From: Candidatus Dactylopiibacterium sp.
Lineage (GTDB): Bacteria > Pseudomonadota > Gammaproteobacteria > Burkholderiales > Rhodocyclaceae
Assembly: GCA_031119555.1 (NCBI GenBank)
Contig: JAVHXQ010000032.1
Coordinates: forward strand, 1-41,671
Reading direction: 5' to 3'
DNA: 41,671 nucleotides
Notes under the pieces: generated by a model
Told to the model about the DNA's origin: nothing
The model's input: only the letters and a program-made list of their open reading frames with translations
The model's database searches: none
Shown: piece by piece, positions 24,993 to 35,311 of the stretch
How the letters are laid out: each line of letters starts with the position of its first letter
How positions within the stretch are numbered: the stretch's first letter is position 1
Position numbers and translations under genes: made by a program

Positions 24993-26096
24993 ATGAACAA
25001 GACTCTCACCGCCCGTCTCTTCGGCCCCAAGGCATGGGCCGCCCTGCTCGTCTTCGCCGCCGTCACGCTGGTGATGGTGCCGGTGCTGAACCTGGCCGTG
25101 CCGGCCGACAGCGCCTTCCATCTGTCGACCTACTGGGTCACGCTGATCGGCAAGATCATGTGCTACGCCATCGTGGCGCTGGCGATGGATCTGGTGTGGG
25201 GCTACACCGGCATCCTGAGCCTGGGGCACGGCATCTTCTTCGCGCTCGGCGGCTATGGCATGGGCATGTACCTGATGCGCGCGATCGGCCGCGAGGGCAA
25301 CTACCAGAGCGATCTGCCCGACTTCATGGTCTTCCTGAACTGGAAGACGCTGCCCTGGTACTGGCAGGGCACCGAGCATTTCCTGTGGGCGCTGGCGCTC
25401 GTGGTCCTGGTGCCCGGCCTGCTCGCCTTCGTGTTCGGCTACTTCGCCTTCCGTTCGCGTATCAAGGGCGTGTATTTCTCCATCATCACGCAGGCCCTGA
25501 CGTATGCCGCGATGCTGCTGTTCTTTCGCAACGAGACGGGCTTCGGCGGCAACAACGGCTTCACCGACTTCAAGCGCATCCTGGGCTTCGCGATCACCGC
25601 GCCGGAAACCCGCGTGGTGCTCTTCGGGCTCACCGCCACGGCGCTGATGGGCGCCCTGCTGCTGGGCCGCTTCATCGTCACCAGCAAGCTCGGACGCGTG
25701 CTGGCGGCGATCCGCGATGCCGAATCCCGCGTGATGTTCTCGGGCTACAACCCGCTGCCCTACAAGCTCTTCATCTGGACGCTGTCGGCCGTGCTGTGCG
25801 CCATCGCGGGCGCGCTCTACGTGCCGCAGGTGGGCATCATCAACCCCGGCGAGATGAGCCCCGCGAACTCCATCGAGATCGCCATCTGGACGGCCGTGGG
25901 CGGACGCGGCACGCTGATCGGGCCGCTCATCGGCGCGGGCCTCATCAACGGCGTGAAGAGCTGGTTCACGGTGGCCTTCCCCGAATACTGGCTCTACTTC
26001 CTGGGCCTCATCTTCATACTCGTCACGCTGTGGTTGCCGCGCGGCGTGGTCGGACAGCTGCAGAGCTGGTTCAGCAAGAAGGAGAAGCGCGCATGA
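24993..26096 (+). CDS. urtC: UrtC, urea ABC transporter permease
   Basis: Second permease, LivM type, 367 residues with about nine TM helices. Characteristic stretches are ALAMDLVWGYTGILSLGHG and GGRGTLIGPLIGAGLINGVK, typical of UrtC. The longer open frame upstream is discarded: the ATG at 24993 gives a normal family N-terminus and follows urtB by 20 bp, with a weak GGAG site. Its TGA overlaps the urtD ATG (ATGA), so translation of the membrane and ATPase subunits is coupled. Confidence 0.95.
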   Translation: MNKTLTARLFGPKAWAALLVFAAVTLVMVPVLNLAVPADSAFHLSTYWVTLIGKIMCYAIVALAMDLVWGYTGILSLGHGIFFALGGYGMGMYLMRAIGREGNYQSDLPDFMVFLNWKTLPWYWQGTEHFLWALALVVLVPGLLAFVFGYFAFRSRIKGVYFSIITQALTYAAMLLFFRNETGFGGNNGFTDFKRILGFAITAPETRVVLFGLTATALMGALLLGRFIVTSKLGRVLAAIRDAESRVMFSGYNPLPYKLFIWTLSAVLCAIAGALYVPQVGIINPGEMSPANSIEIAIWTAVGGRGTLIGPLIGAGLINGVKSWFTVAFPEYWLYFLGLIFILVTLWLPRGVVGQLQSWFSKKEKRA

Positions 26097-26956
26097 ACGC
26101 CGCCGTCAGAACCGACGCGCCCCGCCAGGGCGCCTCCCTGGGCACGAGCAGCACGGAACGCGCGGTGGGGCTCGAACGCCCCATCGAGGACAGCCGCCAG
26201 CTCGACACGCGCCACGGCGTGATCCTCTACCTCGAGGACATCACCGTCTCCTTCGACGGCTTCAAGGCCATCAACCATCTCAACCTGGCGATAGACCGCG
26301 GCGAGCTGCGCGCGATCATCGGCCCCAACGGCGCCGGCAAGACGACCATGATGGACGTCATCACGGGCAAGACGCGCCCCACGGCCGGGCGCGCCTTCTT
26401 CGGCCAGACCATAGACCTCGCGCGCCTCAACGAAGCGCAGATCGCGCACGCCGGCATCGGCCGCAAATTCCAGAAGCCCACCGTGTTCGAGGAGCTCACG
26501 GTGTTCGAGAACCTCGAACTCGCGATGAAGACCGACAAGCGCGTGTGGGCCAGCCTGTTCTTCCGCCTCACCGGCGAGGCGCGCGCGCGCATCGAGGCGC
26601 GCCTCGAACTCATCGGCCTGAAGGAACACGCGCAGCGCGCGGCGGGCCTGCTCTCGCACGGTCAGAAGCAGTGGCTGGAGATCGGCATGCTGCTCATGCA
26701 GGAGCCGCAGCTGCTGCTGCTCGACGAGCCCGCCGCCGGCATGACCGACGAGGAGACCGAGCGCAGCGGCGAACTCTTCCTGACGCTCGCGGGCGAGTAC
26801 ACGCTCGTCGTCGTCGAGCACGACATGGATTTCATCAAGCAGATCTCGGCCGGCCGCCGCGTGACCTGCCTGCACGAAGGCAGCGTGCTCGCCGAAGGCT
26901 CGCTGGAGCAGGTGCAGAACAACGAACGCGTGATCGAGGTCTATCTCGGCCGCTGA
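26093..26956 (+). CDS. urtD: UrtD, urea ABC transporter ATP-binding protein
   Basis: ATPase of the LivG type, 287 residues. Walker A is GPNGAGKTT (residues ~79-87), the signature is LSHGQKQWLEIG, Walker B is LLLLDEPAAGMT and the switch histidine is in VVVEHDMDF. About 45 N-terminal residues precede the ATPase fold (MNAAVRTDAPRQ...), an extension seen in many proteobacterial UrtD proteins. The signature LSHGQ rather than LSGGQ is the usual UrtD variant. It overlaps urtC by 4 bp. Confidence 0.95.
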   Translation: MNAAVRTDAPRQGASLGTSSTERAVGLERPIEDSRQLDTRHGVILYLEDITVSFDGFKAINHLNLAIDRGELRAIIGPNGAGKTTMMDVITGKTRPTAGRAFFGQTIDLARLNEAQIAHAGIGRKFQKPTVFEELTVFENLELAMKTDKRVWASLFFRLTGEARARIEARLELIGLKEHAQRAAGLLSHGQKQWLEIGMLLMQEPQLLLLDEPAAGMTDEETERSGELFLTLAGEYTLVVVEHDMDFIKQISAGRRVTCLHEGSVLAEGSLEQVQNNERVIEVYLGR

Positions 26957-27010
26957 ATGCCAACGGCATGCGCGGACGGCGCGGGGCTCAATCCGGAAAG
27001 TGAACAGGAC

Positions 27011-27703
27011 ATGCTGACCATACACGACCTCAACCAGTACTACGGCGGCAGCCACACCCTGCGCGGCGTCTCGCTCGAACTGCGCCAGGGCGAGGTGACC
27101 ACCCTGCTCGGGCGCAACGGCGTGGGCAAGACGACGCTGCTCAAATGCCTCATGGGACTGCTGCCCGTGGCACGCGGCGGCGTGCATTTCGAGGGGCGCG
27201 ACATCACGCGCGCCACGCCGCACGCGCGCGCCGCGATGGGGCTGGCCTACGTGCCGCAGGGGCGCGAGATCTTCCCGCGCCTGACCGTCGAGGAAAACCT
27301 GCTCATGGGGCTGGCCAACGGCAAGGCCTCGCGAGGCATCCCGGGCTACATCTTCGAGATGTTCCCGGTGCTGCGCGACATGCTGCGCCGTCGCGGCGGA
27401 GATCTCTCGGGCGGGCAGCAGCAGCAGCTCGCGATTGGCCGCGCGCTCACGATGCGGCCCAAGGTGCTGATCCTCGACGAACCCACCGAGGGCATCCAGC
27501 CCTCCATCATCAAGGACATCGGCAAGGCCATCCGCACGCTCGCGGAAGGTGGCGAGATGGCCATCCTGCTGGTCGAGCAGTATTACGACTTCGCCGAGTC
27601 GCTCGCCGACCGCTACGCCGTGATGGCACGCGGCGAGATCGTCAAGGCCGGCGCGGGCAGCCAGATGCAGGCCGACAACGTGAAGTCGCTGGTCGCCATC
27701 TGA
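27011..27703 (+). CDS. urtE: UrtE, urea ABC transporter ATP-binding protein
   Basis: Second ATPase, LivF type, 230 residues. Walker A is GRNGVGKTT, the signature is LSGGQQQQLAIGRAL, Walker B is LILDEPTEGIQP, followed by LVEQYYDFA with the switch region. The ATG at 27011 gives the standard UrtE start MLTIHDLNQYYGG; an upstream ATG at 26957 would add 18 residues without family support. It lies 54 bp after urtD. The 143 bp after it hold the candidate sigma-54 promoter for the urease genes. Confidence 0.95.
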   Translation: MLTIHDLNQYYGGSHTLRGVSLELRQGEVTTLLGRNGVGKTTLLKCLMGLLPVARGGVHFEGRDITRATPHARAAMGLAYVPQGREIFPRLTVEENLLMGLANGKASRGIPGYIFEMFPVLRDMLRRRGGDLSGGQQQQLAIGRALTMRPKVLILDEPTEGIQPSIIKDIGKAIRTLAEGGEMAILLVEQYYDFAESLADRYAVMARGEIVKAGAGSQMQADNVKSLVAI

Positions 27704-27767
27704 GGCGTCGCGACGGGGCGCCCCGCGCCCGCATTTGGTGCCAAGATGCGCCATCCGGCGTCACGGA

Positions 27768-27784
27768 CGCACCACGACGGCGCA
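27768..27784 (+). promoter_or_regulatory. NtrC-like binding site upstream of ureD
   Basis: CGCACC-ACGAC-GGCGCA matches the NtrC consensus TGCACC-N5-GGTGCA at ten of twelve positions, with the correct 5-bp spacer. Its centre is about 66 bp before the predicted start of transcription. GC-rich background makes chance matches easier, so this is a candidate only. Confidence 0.45.
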
Positions 27785-27815
27785 CCGTCGCGGCAGCATG
27801 CGCCATGAAACGGCA

Positions 27816-27831
27816 TGGCACCTGTCTTGCT
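27816..27831 (+). promoter_or_regulatory. Sigma-54 (-24/-12) promoter for the urease operon
   Basis: TGGCAC-CTGTC-TTGCT matches the sigma-54 consensus TGGCAC-N5-TTGCW at every defined base. Transcription would begin near 27842, only five bases before the favoured ureD ATG, so the ureD leader would be almost absent. This implies nitrogen-limitation control of urease via RpoN and NtrC, established for urease in other bacteria. Confidence 0.6.
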
Positions 27832-27846
27832 ATGGAAAGCCCGAAC

Positions 27847-28698
27847 ATGAGGCTCGACGATCTCCCCACCGAATCCGCCAGCGGCTGGCATGCCCACCTC
27901 GACCTGCTGGTCGAGGCGCGGCACGGCCGCAGCGTGCTGAGCCGCAACCGCCACGAAGGCCCGCTGCGCGTGCAGAAGGCGCTCTACCCCGAGGGCGACG
28001 GGGTGTGCCAGATCCTCATGCTGCACCCGCCAGCCGGCATCGCGGGCGGCGACCGCCTGCGCATCGACCTGTGCATGGCCGCCGGCGCGCACGCACAGCT
28101 CACCACGCCCGGCGCGGGCAAGTGGTACCGCAGCGCCGGACCGCTCGCCACGCAGGACATCACGCTGGACGTCGCCCCCGGCGCCACGCTCGAATGGCTG
28201 CCGCAGGAGGCGATCCTCTTCGACCAGGCCCGCGCGCGCGCCACCACCACGCTGCGGCTCGCCGAAGGCGGCCGCTGCATCGGCTGGGACATCCTCTGCC
28301 TGGGCCGCCAGGCCAGCGGCGAGCGCTTCACGCAGGGCAGCTTCCGCCAGCGCCTGCGCCTGGAGCGGCCCGACGGCCGCCCGCTGTGGCAGGAATCGCT
28401 GCACCTCACGGGCAGCGACGCCGCACTCGAAGCCGCCGTGGCCCTGGGCGGCCACCGCGTGTGGGGGGCGCTCTGGGTCGCCGGCCCGCACGATGCGCCC
28501 GCGCTGGTGGCGGCGCTGCGCGCGCTGGACATGCAGGGCACCGCATGTGGCGTATCGGCCCTGCCGCATGTCAGCATCCTGCGCGTGCTGGCACACTGCG
28601 CGGAGGACGCGCGCCATGCCCTCGAAGCCGCCTGGGCCACGGCGCGCCCCCATCTGCTGGGGCGCGCCGCCCGGGCGCCCCGCATCTGGAGCACCTGA
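27847..28698 (+). CDS. ureD: UreD, urease accessory protein
   Basis: Scaffold of the UreDFG complex that delivers nickel to apo-urease. About 283 residues, normal family length. It shows RHEGPLRVQKALYPEG, LHPPAGIAGGDRL and the TTPGAGKWYRS motif, all typical of UreD. Candidate starts are ATGs at 27832 and 27847; GGAAAG eight bases before 27847 supports the latter, but a transcript from the sigma-54 promoter would barely include that site. It is the first gene of ureDA-ureJ-BCEFG, 45 bp before ureA. Confidence 0.93.
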   Translation: MRLDDLPTESASGWHAHLDLLVEARHGRSVLSRNRHEGPLRVQKALYPEGDGVCQILMLHPPAGIAGGDRLRIDLCMAAGAHAQLTTPGAGKWYRSAGPLATQDITLDVAPGATLEWLPQEAILFDQARARATTTLRLAEGGRCIGWDILCLGRQASGERFTQGSFRQRLRLERPDGRPLWQESLHLTGSDAALEAAVALGGHRVWGALWVAGPHDAPALVAALRALDMQGTACGVSALPHVSILRVLAHCAEDARHALEAAWATARPHLLGRAARAPRIWST

Positions 28699-28743
28699 TC
28701 CGGCCTTCGCCGCGCTCACCCGATTCTTCTACAGGACGACACG

Positions 28744-29046
28744 ATGGAACTCACTCCGCGCGAGAAAGACAAGCTGCTGATCTTCACCGCCGCGCTGCTC
28801 GCCGAACGCCGCCGCGCCCGCGGCCTGCGGCTGAACTACCCCGAGGCGGTCGCCTTCATCACCGCCGCCATCATGGAAGGCGCGCGCGACGGCCGCAGCG
28901 TGGCCGACCTCATGCACTACGGCACCACGCTGCTCACGCGCGAGGACGTCATGGAGGGCATCGCCGAGCTGATCCCCGAGATCCAGGTCGAAGCCACCTT
29001 CCCCGACGGCACCAAGCTCGTCACCGTTCACCACCCCATCCTCTAG
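28744..29046 (+). CDS. ureA: UreA, urease gamma subunit
   Basis: Smallest structural subunit of urease (urea to ammonia and carbamate), 100 residues as usual. It opens [20 protein letters not shown] and contains [10 protein letters not shown] and VPEIQ-equivalent [19 protein letters not shown], all diagnostic. AGGAC lies upstream of the ATG. It is followed after 25 bp by the nickel permease gene rather than ureB. Confidence 0.97.
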   Translation: MELTPREKDKLLIFTAALLAERRRARGLRLNYPEAVAFITAAIMEGARDGRSVADLMHYGTTLLTREDVMEGIAELIPEIQVEATFPDGTKLVTVHHPIL

Positions 29047-29071
29047 CCCCGGACCCCACAGGAGCCCCTTC

Positions 29072-29665
29072 ATGAGAATCCGCCATTTCCTCGGCGCCGC
29101 CGCCCTGCTGCCCATGCTCGCCGCCGCCCACGTCGGCCACGAGGCGGGTCACCACCACGACAGCGCCTTCCTGCTCGGCCTCACGCATCCCTTCACGGGC
29201 CTCGACCACCTGGCCGCGATGCTCGCGGTGGGCGTCTGGAGCGCCCTGGCCTTCCGCCACGCCCGCGCCGGCATGCTCGCGGTGCCGCTGGCGTTCGCCG
29301 CGCTGCTGCTCCTGGGCGGGCTGCTGGGTTTCGCCGGCGTGAGCCTGCCGGCCGTGGAACCCGTGATCGCCGCCTCGCTGCTCGTGATGGGCGTGTTCGT
29401 CGCCACGCGTCTGCGCCTGCCGCTCGCGGCGGGCATCGCGGTGGTGGGCGGCTTCGCGCTCTTCCACGGTCTTGCCCACGGCGCCGAGCTGCCTGCCGAG
29501 CAGGCCGCCGCCGCGCTGTCGGGCATGCTGCTCGGCACCCTGATCCTGCACGTCCTGGGCATGCTGGGCGGGCACTTCGTGCTCCACCGCCACGTCTGGC
29601 TGCCGCGTCTGGCCGGCGGCGCCGTCGCCCTGCTCGGCGCGGGCCTGCTCGGCGGCGCGTTCTGA
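29072..29665 (+). CDS. ureJ: HupE/UreJ-family nickel permease
   Basis: A 197-residue membrane protein with a signal-like first helix and about six further TM segments. It carries the family motifs [16 protein letters not shown] and [14 protein letters not shown] plus a histidine-rich start ([10 protein letters not shown]). HupE/UreJ proteins supply nickel to urease or hydrogenase. Position between ureA and ureB is a known betaproteobacterial arrangement and points to the urease role. It has its own ribosome site (AGGAG) and is 20 bp before ureB. Confidence 0.93.
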   Translation: MRIRHFLGAAALLPMLAAAHVGHEAGHHHDSAFLLGLTHPFTGLDHLAAMLAVGVWSALAFRHARAGMLAVPLAFAALLLLGGLLGFAGVSLPAVEPVIAASLLVMGVFVATRLRLPLAAGIAVVGGFALFHGLAHGAELPAEQAAAALSGMLLGTLILHVLGMLGGHFVLHRHVWLPRLAGGAVALLGAGLLGGAF

Positions 29666-29685
29666 GCGCCGCCCAAGGAGAAGAC

Positions 29686-29991
29686 ATGATTCCCGGCGAA
29701 CTCTTCACCGACGAAGGCGTCATCGAACTCAATCCCGGCCGCCGCACGCTGACGCTGAGCGTGGCGAACACCGGCGACCGGCCGATCCAGGTCGGCTCGC
29801 ACTATCACTTTGCCGAAACCAACGCCGCGCTGGCGTTCGACCGCGCCGCCGCGCGCGGCATGCGCCTGAACATCGCGAGCGGTACCGCGGTGCGCTTCGA
29901 GCCGGGGCAGAGCCGCACCGTCGAACTCGTCGACTACGCGGGCGAGCGCAAGGTGTACGGCTTTCGCGGTCTGGTGCAGGGCAGTCTGTAA
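29686..29991 (+). CDS. ureB: UreB, urease beta subunit
   Basis: Structural subunit, 101 residues, starting [19 protein letters not shown], with the conserved [19 protein letters not shown] and [26 protein letters not shown] precedes the ATG. It is a separate protein from UreA, as in most Gram-negative ureases. A 160-bp gap with a hairpin separates it from ureC. Confidence 0.97.
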   Translation: MIPGELFTDEGVIELNPGRRTLTLSVANTGDRPIQVGSHYHFAETNAALAFDRAAARGMRLNIASGTAVRFEPGQSRTVELVDYAGERKVYGFRGLVQGSL

Positions 29992-30077
29992 GGCGTGAAA
30001 GCGCGGCGGGCCCGGCGCCCGTCCGCGTTTCGCCGGCGGTTTTCCAGGGGGGGTCCGACCCGCCCGTCCATGATGTT

Positions 30078-30094
30078 CCGCCGCCTCGCGGCGG
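30078..30094 (+). terminator. Hairpin in the ureB-ureC gap
   Basis: CCGCCGC-CTC-GCGGCGG, a 7-bp perfect stem with a 3-nt loop, about 58 bp before the ureC start. The rest of the 160-bp gap is GC-rich and contains no gene. It could influence ureC translation or mRNA stability. Confidence 0.4.
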
Positions 30095-30151
30095 CATGCT
30101 TACCAACGGCGGGAGCGCAGGCGCGCCCACCCGCCCCACGGGGATCTGAAG

Positions 30152-31852
<1,701 letters not shown>

Positions 31853-31859
31853 TCCACGC

Positions 31860-31891
31860 GCCCCGGCCCCGCCAGCACGCGGGGCCGGGGC
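31860..31891 (+). terminator. Strong hairpin between ureC and ureE
   Basis: GCCCCGGCCCCGC-CAGCAC-GCGGGGCCGGGGC: perfect 13-bp GC stem with a 6-nt loop, directly after the ureC stop and 20 bp before the ureE start. There is no T-tract. It probably attenuates transcription or protects the structural-gene mRNA, keeping accessory proteins below the structural subunits. Confidence 0.65.
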
Positions 31892-31911
31892 ACTCCTGCC
31901 ATACTGCCACC

Positions 31912-32397
31912 ATGCTTCTGATCGAAACCCTTCATGCCGGCGACGCCCCGGCCACCGAGCGGCTCGTGCTCGATTTCGACGCGCGCACCAAGAGCCGCCT
32001 GCGCACGCAGCTCGCCTCGGGCGAGGAGGTCGGCCTCTTCCTGCCGCGCGGCACCATCCTGCGCGGCGGCGACCGCCTCGAAGGCCAGGACGGCCGCATC
32101 ATCGAAGTCGTCGCCGCCCCCGAAGCCATCGTCGAGGCCCGCTGCGCCAGCCCGCGCGAACTCACGCGCGCGGCCTACCACCTGGGCAACCGCCACGTGG
32201 CCGTCGAGGTCCGCGAGGACGCCCTGCGCATCCAGCAGGATCACGTGCTCGAACACATGCTGGAAGGGCTAGGCGCCCGCCTCGCGCGGCTCGACGCCCC
32301 GTTCGAGCCCGAAGCCGGCGCCTATGCGCCCGGCCACCACCACGCCGAGCGCGGCGCCACCGAAGCGCGCATCCACGTCATGGGTGGCCATGGCTGA
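31912..32397 (+). CDS. ureE: UreE, urease nickel metallochaperone
   Basis: Delivers nickel to the UreDFG-urease complex. 161 residues with the peptide-binding N-terminal domain, the conserved [12 protein letters not shown] segment containing the interface histidine, and a modest histidine-rich tail (GHHHAE, HVMGGHG), much shorter than the Klebsiella tail. The start ATG follows the ureC hairpin and lacks a clear ribosome site. It is 12 bp before ureF. Confidence 0.94.
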   Translation: MLLIETLHAGDAPATERLVLDFDARTKSRLRTQLASGEEVGLFLPRGTILRGGDRLEGQDGRIIEVVAAPEAIVEARCASPRELTRAAYHLGNRHVAVEVREDALRIQQDHVLEHMLEGLGARLARLDAPFEPEAGAYAPGHHHAERGATEARIHVMGGHG

Positions 32398-32409
32398 GCG
32401 CTGTCCGGC

Positions 32410-33090
32410 ATGAACCTGCAACTCGTCCGCCTGCTGCACCTGGCAAGCCCCGCGTTGCCCGTGGGCGCGTTCTCCTACTCGCAGGGGCTGGAATGGGCCG
32501 TCGAATCCGGCGCGCTCACGACCGAAGCGTCGGCGCGGCAATGGATACGCGATGCGCTGCATTTCGCGCTCGCCCGCTGCGAAGCCCCCGCCCTCATCGG
32601 CCTCATGCGCGCGTGGCGGGCCGGCGACCTGGCCACCGTGAGACGCCTGAACGCCAGCTTCATCGCCACCCGCGAGACCGCCGAACTGCGCGCCGAAACG
32701 CTGCAGATGGGGTACTCGCTGGCGCGCCTGCTGCGCGATCTGCCCGACACGCCCGACGCCGTGAAACATGCGCTGGGTACGCTCGACGAGACCGCCTTCC
32801 CCACGCCGTGGGCGGCGGCCGCCGCGCACTGGCAGATCGCCGAAGCCGAGGCTGCCACGAGCTATCTGTGGGCCTGGCTCGAAAACCAGGTGATGGCCGC
32901 CGTGAAGCTCGTGCCGCTGGGCCAGACCGCCGGCCAGCGCATGCTCGTGGCACTCGCGGAGGATCTGCCGGCGCTGGCCGTGGAGGCCGCGCGCCGCGCC
33001 GACAGCGAGGACTGGGAGAACTTCACGCCCGGCATGACGCTCGCGTGCTGTCTGCACGAAACCCAATACACGCGGCTGTTCCGGTCATGA
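32410..33090 (+). CDS. ureF: UreF, urease accessory protein
   Basis: Bridges UreD and UreG in the activation complex and regulates UreG GTPase activity. 226 residues, helical, with the family segments [35 protein letters not shown] and a C-terminal [24 protein letters not shown] end. Starts 12 bp after ureE; a 97-bp gap separates it from ureG. Confidence 0.94.
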   Translation: MNLQLVRLLHLASPALPVGAFSYSQGLEWAVESGALTTEASARQWIRDALHFALARCEAPALIGLMRAWRAGDLATVRRLNASFIATRETAELRAETLQMGYSLARLLRDLPDTPDAVKHALGTLDETAFPTPWAAAAAHWQIAEAEAATSYLWAWLENQVMAAVKLVPLGQTAGQRMLVALAEDLPALAVEAARRADSEDWENFTPGMTLACCLHETQYTRLFRS

Positions 33091-33187
33091 CCGCGCCGGC
33101 CGCCTCTCTCTCCGCCCCCCGGAACACGCCCGGCCGCGCCGCGCGGCAGCCGTCGTTCCCTGCTCCTCAGCCCGAATGGAAACGCCC

Positions 33188-33808
33188 ATGTCCTCTCTGA
33201 CCCAACAACCCCTGCGCATCGGCATCGGCGGCCCCGTCGGCTCCGGCAAGACGGCGCTCACCCTCGCCCTGTGCCGCGCGCTGCGCGACAAGTACAACCT
33301 CGCGGTCGTCACCAACGACATCTACACGGCCGAGGACGCGCAGTTCCTGGTGCGCAACGAAGCGCTCGCGCCCGAGCGCATCCTGGGCGTGGAAACCGGT
33401 GGCTGTCCGCACACCGCGATCCGCGAGGACGCCTCGATCAACCTGGAGGCCATCGATCAGCTCAACCGGCGCTTCCCGGGGCTGGAAATCATCTTCGTGG
33501 AAAGCGGCGGCGACAACCTGGCCGCGACCTTCTCGCCCGAACTCTCCGACCTCACGCTGTACGTGATCGACGTGTCGGCGGGCGACAAGATTCCGCGCAA
33601 GGGCGGGCCCGGCATCATGAAGAGCGACCTGCTGGTGATCAACAAGATCGACCTCGCGCCGCTCGTGGGTGCCTCGCTGGAGGTCATGGACCGCGATGCC
33701 AGCCGCATGCGCGGCGCGAAGCCCTTCGTGTTCTCGAACCAGAAAACCGGCCAGGGACTCGCGGAAATCATCGAATTCATCGAAACGCGTGGCATGCTGC
33801 GCGCCTGA
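33188..33808 (+). CDS. ureG: UreG, urease GTPase
   Basis: Nickel-binding GTPase that powers urease maturation. 206 residues with P-loop GPVGSGKT (16-22), the nickel-binding CPH motif in [20 protein letters not shown] and the NKID guanine-specificity motif. The second ATG (33188) is preferred to 33176 because GGAAA precedes it. It is the last gene of the urease set and is followed after 19 bp by a diguanylate cyclase on the same strand. Confidence 0.97.
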   Translation: MSSLTQQPLRIGIGGPVGSGKTALTLALCRALRDKYNLAVVTNDIYTAEDAQFLVRNEALAPERILGVETGGCPHTAIREDASINLEAIDQLNRRFPGLEIIFVESGGDNLAATFSPELSDLTLYVIDVSAGDKIPRKGGPGIMKSDLLVINKIDLAPLVGASLEVMDRDASRMRGAKPFVFSNQKTGQGLAEIIEFIETRGMLRA

Positions 33809-33827
33809 TCCCTGCCCGGAACCCGCC

Positions 33828-35306
33828 ATGGACGCGCCGAACACCTCCCTTGTCCCCGACCGCGCAGACCCGCTCTTCGAGTACGCACCCGTCTCGCTCT
33901 GGCTGGAAGACTTCAGCGGCGTGCGCAGCCTGTTCGAAGACTGGCGCGCGCAAGGCGTCGAAGACATCGACGCGCACTTCGCGGCCCATCCGGAAACCGT
34001 GAATGCCTGCGCTGCCGCCATCCGCGTGCTGACCGTCAATCGCCGCACGCTCGAGATCTTCGGCGCGCGCGATCTGGACGAACTGTGCGCCAGCCTTGCC
34101 CGCGTCTTCAGCGGCGACATGAACTACCAGCATGCCAACGACATGGCCGCGCTGTGGCGGGGCGCGACGAGCTTCTCCAGCCAGAGCGTGAATTACGCGC
34201 TCGACGGGCGTCGCATCGACGTGCTGCTGCATGCGCGCATCCTGCCCGGCCACGAGCACGACTGGCGCCGCGTGCTCGTCACCGTGGAGGACATCACCGC
34301 GCGCGTGGCGGCCGAAACCGGGCGGGCCGAGAGCGAGCGCTATGCGCGCGGTCTGTTCGAGCACTCGCCGGTGTCGCTGTGGGTGGAAGACTTCACGCGC
34401 ATCCGGGAACTCATCGAAGAAGTGCGCGCGGCCGGCATCCAGGATTTCCGCACCTTCCTCAACGTGCACCCCGAGTTCGTCATCCTGTGCATGCAGGAAA
34501 TCCAGGTGCTCGACATCAATCACCAGACCCTGCGCATGTTCGGCGCCCAGGACAAGGCGCATCTGCTGGGCAACCTGTCGCGCATCTTCCGCGACGACAT
34601 GCATCCCCACTTCGCCGAGCAACTCATCGAGCTCTGGCACGGCCAGCTCTTCCAGCAGCGCGAAACGCTCAACTATTCGCTGGGCGGGCAAGTGGTGAAT
34701 GTGCACATGCAGTTCTCGGTGCTGCCCGGCCATGAAGAAACCTGGTCACGCGTGCTGATCTCGCTGACCGACATCACCGCGCGCAAGAAGGCCGAAGCCT
34801 ATCTCGAATTCCTGGGGCGCCACGACGCGCTCACCAAGCTGCACAACCGCGCCTATTTCGACGAGGAACTCGCCCGCCTCGCCCGCAAGGGGCCGCTGCC
34901 CGTCAGCGTGATCATGGCCGACCTCAACGGCCTCAAGACCGTCAACGACCAGATCGGCCACGCCGCCGGCGACGACCTCCTGCGCCGCGCAGGCGAAGCG
35001 CTGCGCAAGGCCGTGGGCGATACCGAATGCGTGGCGCGCATCGGCGGCGACGAGTTCGGCATCCTGCTGCCCGCGGCGGCCGAGGAAGATGCCGCCGGCG
35101 CGATCGAACGCATCCGCGCCGTGTGCGAACTCAACAACCAGTTCTACACCGGCCCGCGCCTGTCGTTCTCGATCGGGGCCGCCACCTGCCGCAACGGCGG
35201 CACCCTGGCCGCGAGCCTGCAGGTCGCGGACCAGGCCATGTACGTCGACAAGCGCGCCTTCTACCAGGACGGCTGCGACCGCCGCGAGCTGCCGCCCGCG
35301 ACCTGA
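33828..35306 (+). CDS. Soluble PAS-PAS-GGDEF diguanylate cyclase
   Basis: 492 residues, no TM or signal peptide, so probably cytoplasmic. Two related PAS domains (about 13-165 and 172-320) each open with a [HY][AS]PVSLW-[LV]-EDF motif. The GGDEF domain (336-485) has GGDEF at 406-410 and the metal-binding MADLNGLK, so it should make c-di-GMP. The inhibitory RxxD is absent (GDTE at that position), so feedback inhibition is not expected, unlike the two cyclases at 2039 and 4761. It starts 19 bp after ureG and may be co-transcribed with urease genes. A longer in-frame GTG start inside ureG is rejected in favour of the ATG with GGAA upstream. Confidence 0.9.
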   Translation: MDAPNTSLVPDRADPLFEYAPVSLWLEDFSGVRSLFEDWRAQGVEDIDAHFAAHPETVNACAAAIRVLTVNRRTLEIFGARDLDELCASLARVFSGDMNYQHANDMAALWRGATSFSSQSVNYALDGRRIDVLLHARILPGHEHDWRRVLVTVEDITARVAAETGRAESERYARGLFEHSPVSLWVEDFTRIRELIEEVRAAGIQDFRTFLNVHPEFVILCMQEIQVLDINHQTLRMFGAQDKAHLLGNLSRIFRDDMHPHFAEQLIELWHGQLFQQRETLNYSLGGQVVNVHMQFSVLPGHEETWSRVLISLTDITARKKAEAYLEFLGRHDALTKLHNRAYFDEELARLARKGPLPVSVIMADLNGLKTVNDQIGHAAGDDLLRRAGEALRKAVGDTECVARIGGDEFGILLPAAAEEDAAGAIERIRAVCELNNQFYTGPRLSFSIGAATCRNGGTLAASLQVADQAMYVDKRAFYQDGCDRRELPPAT

Positions 35307-35311
35307 ACCGC

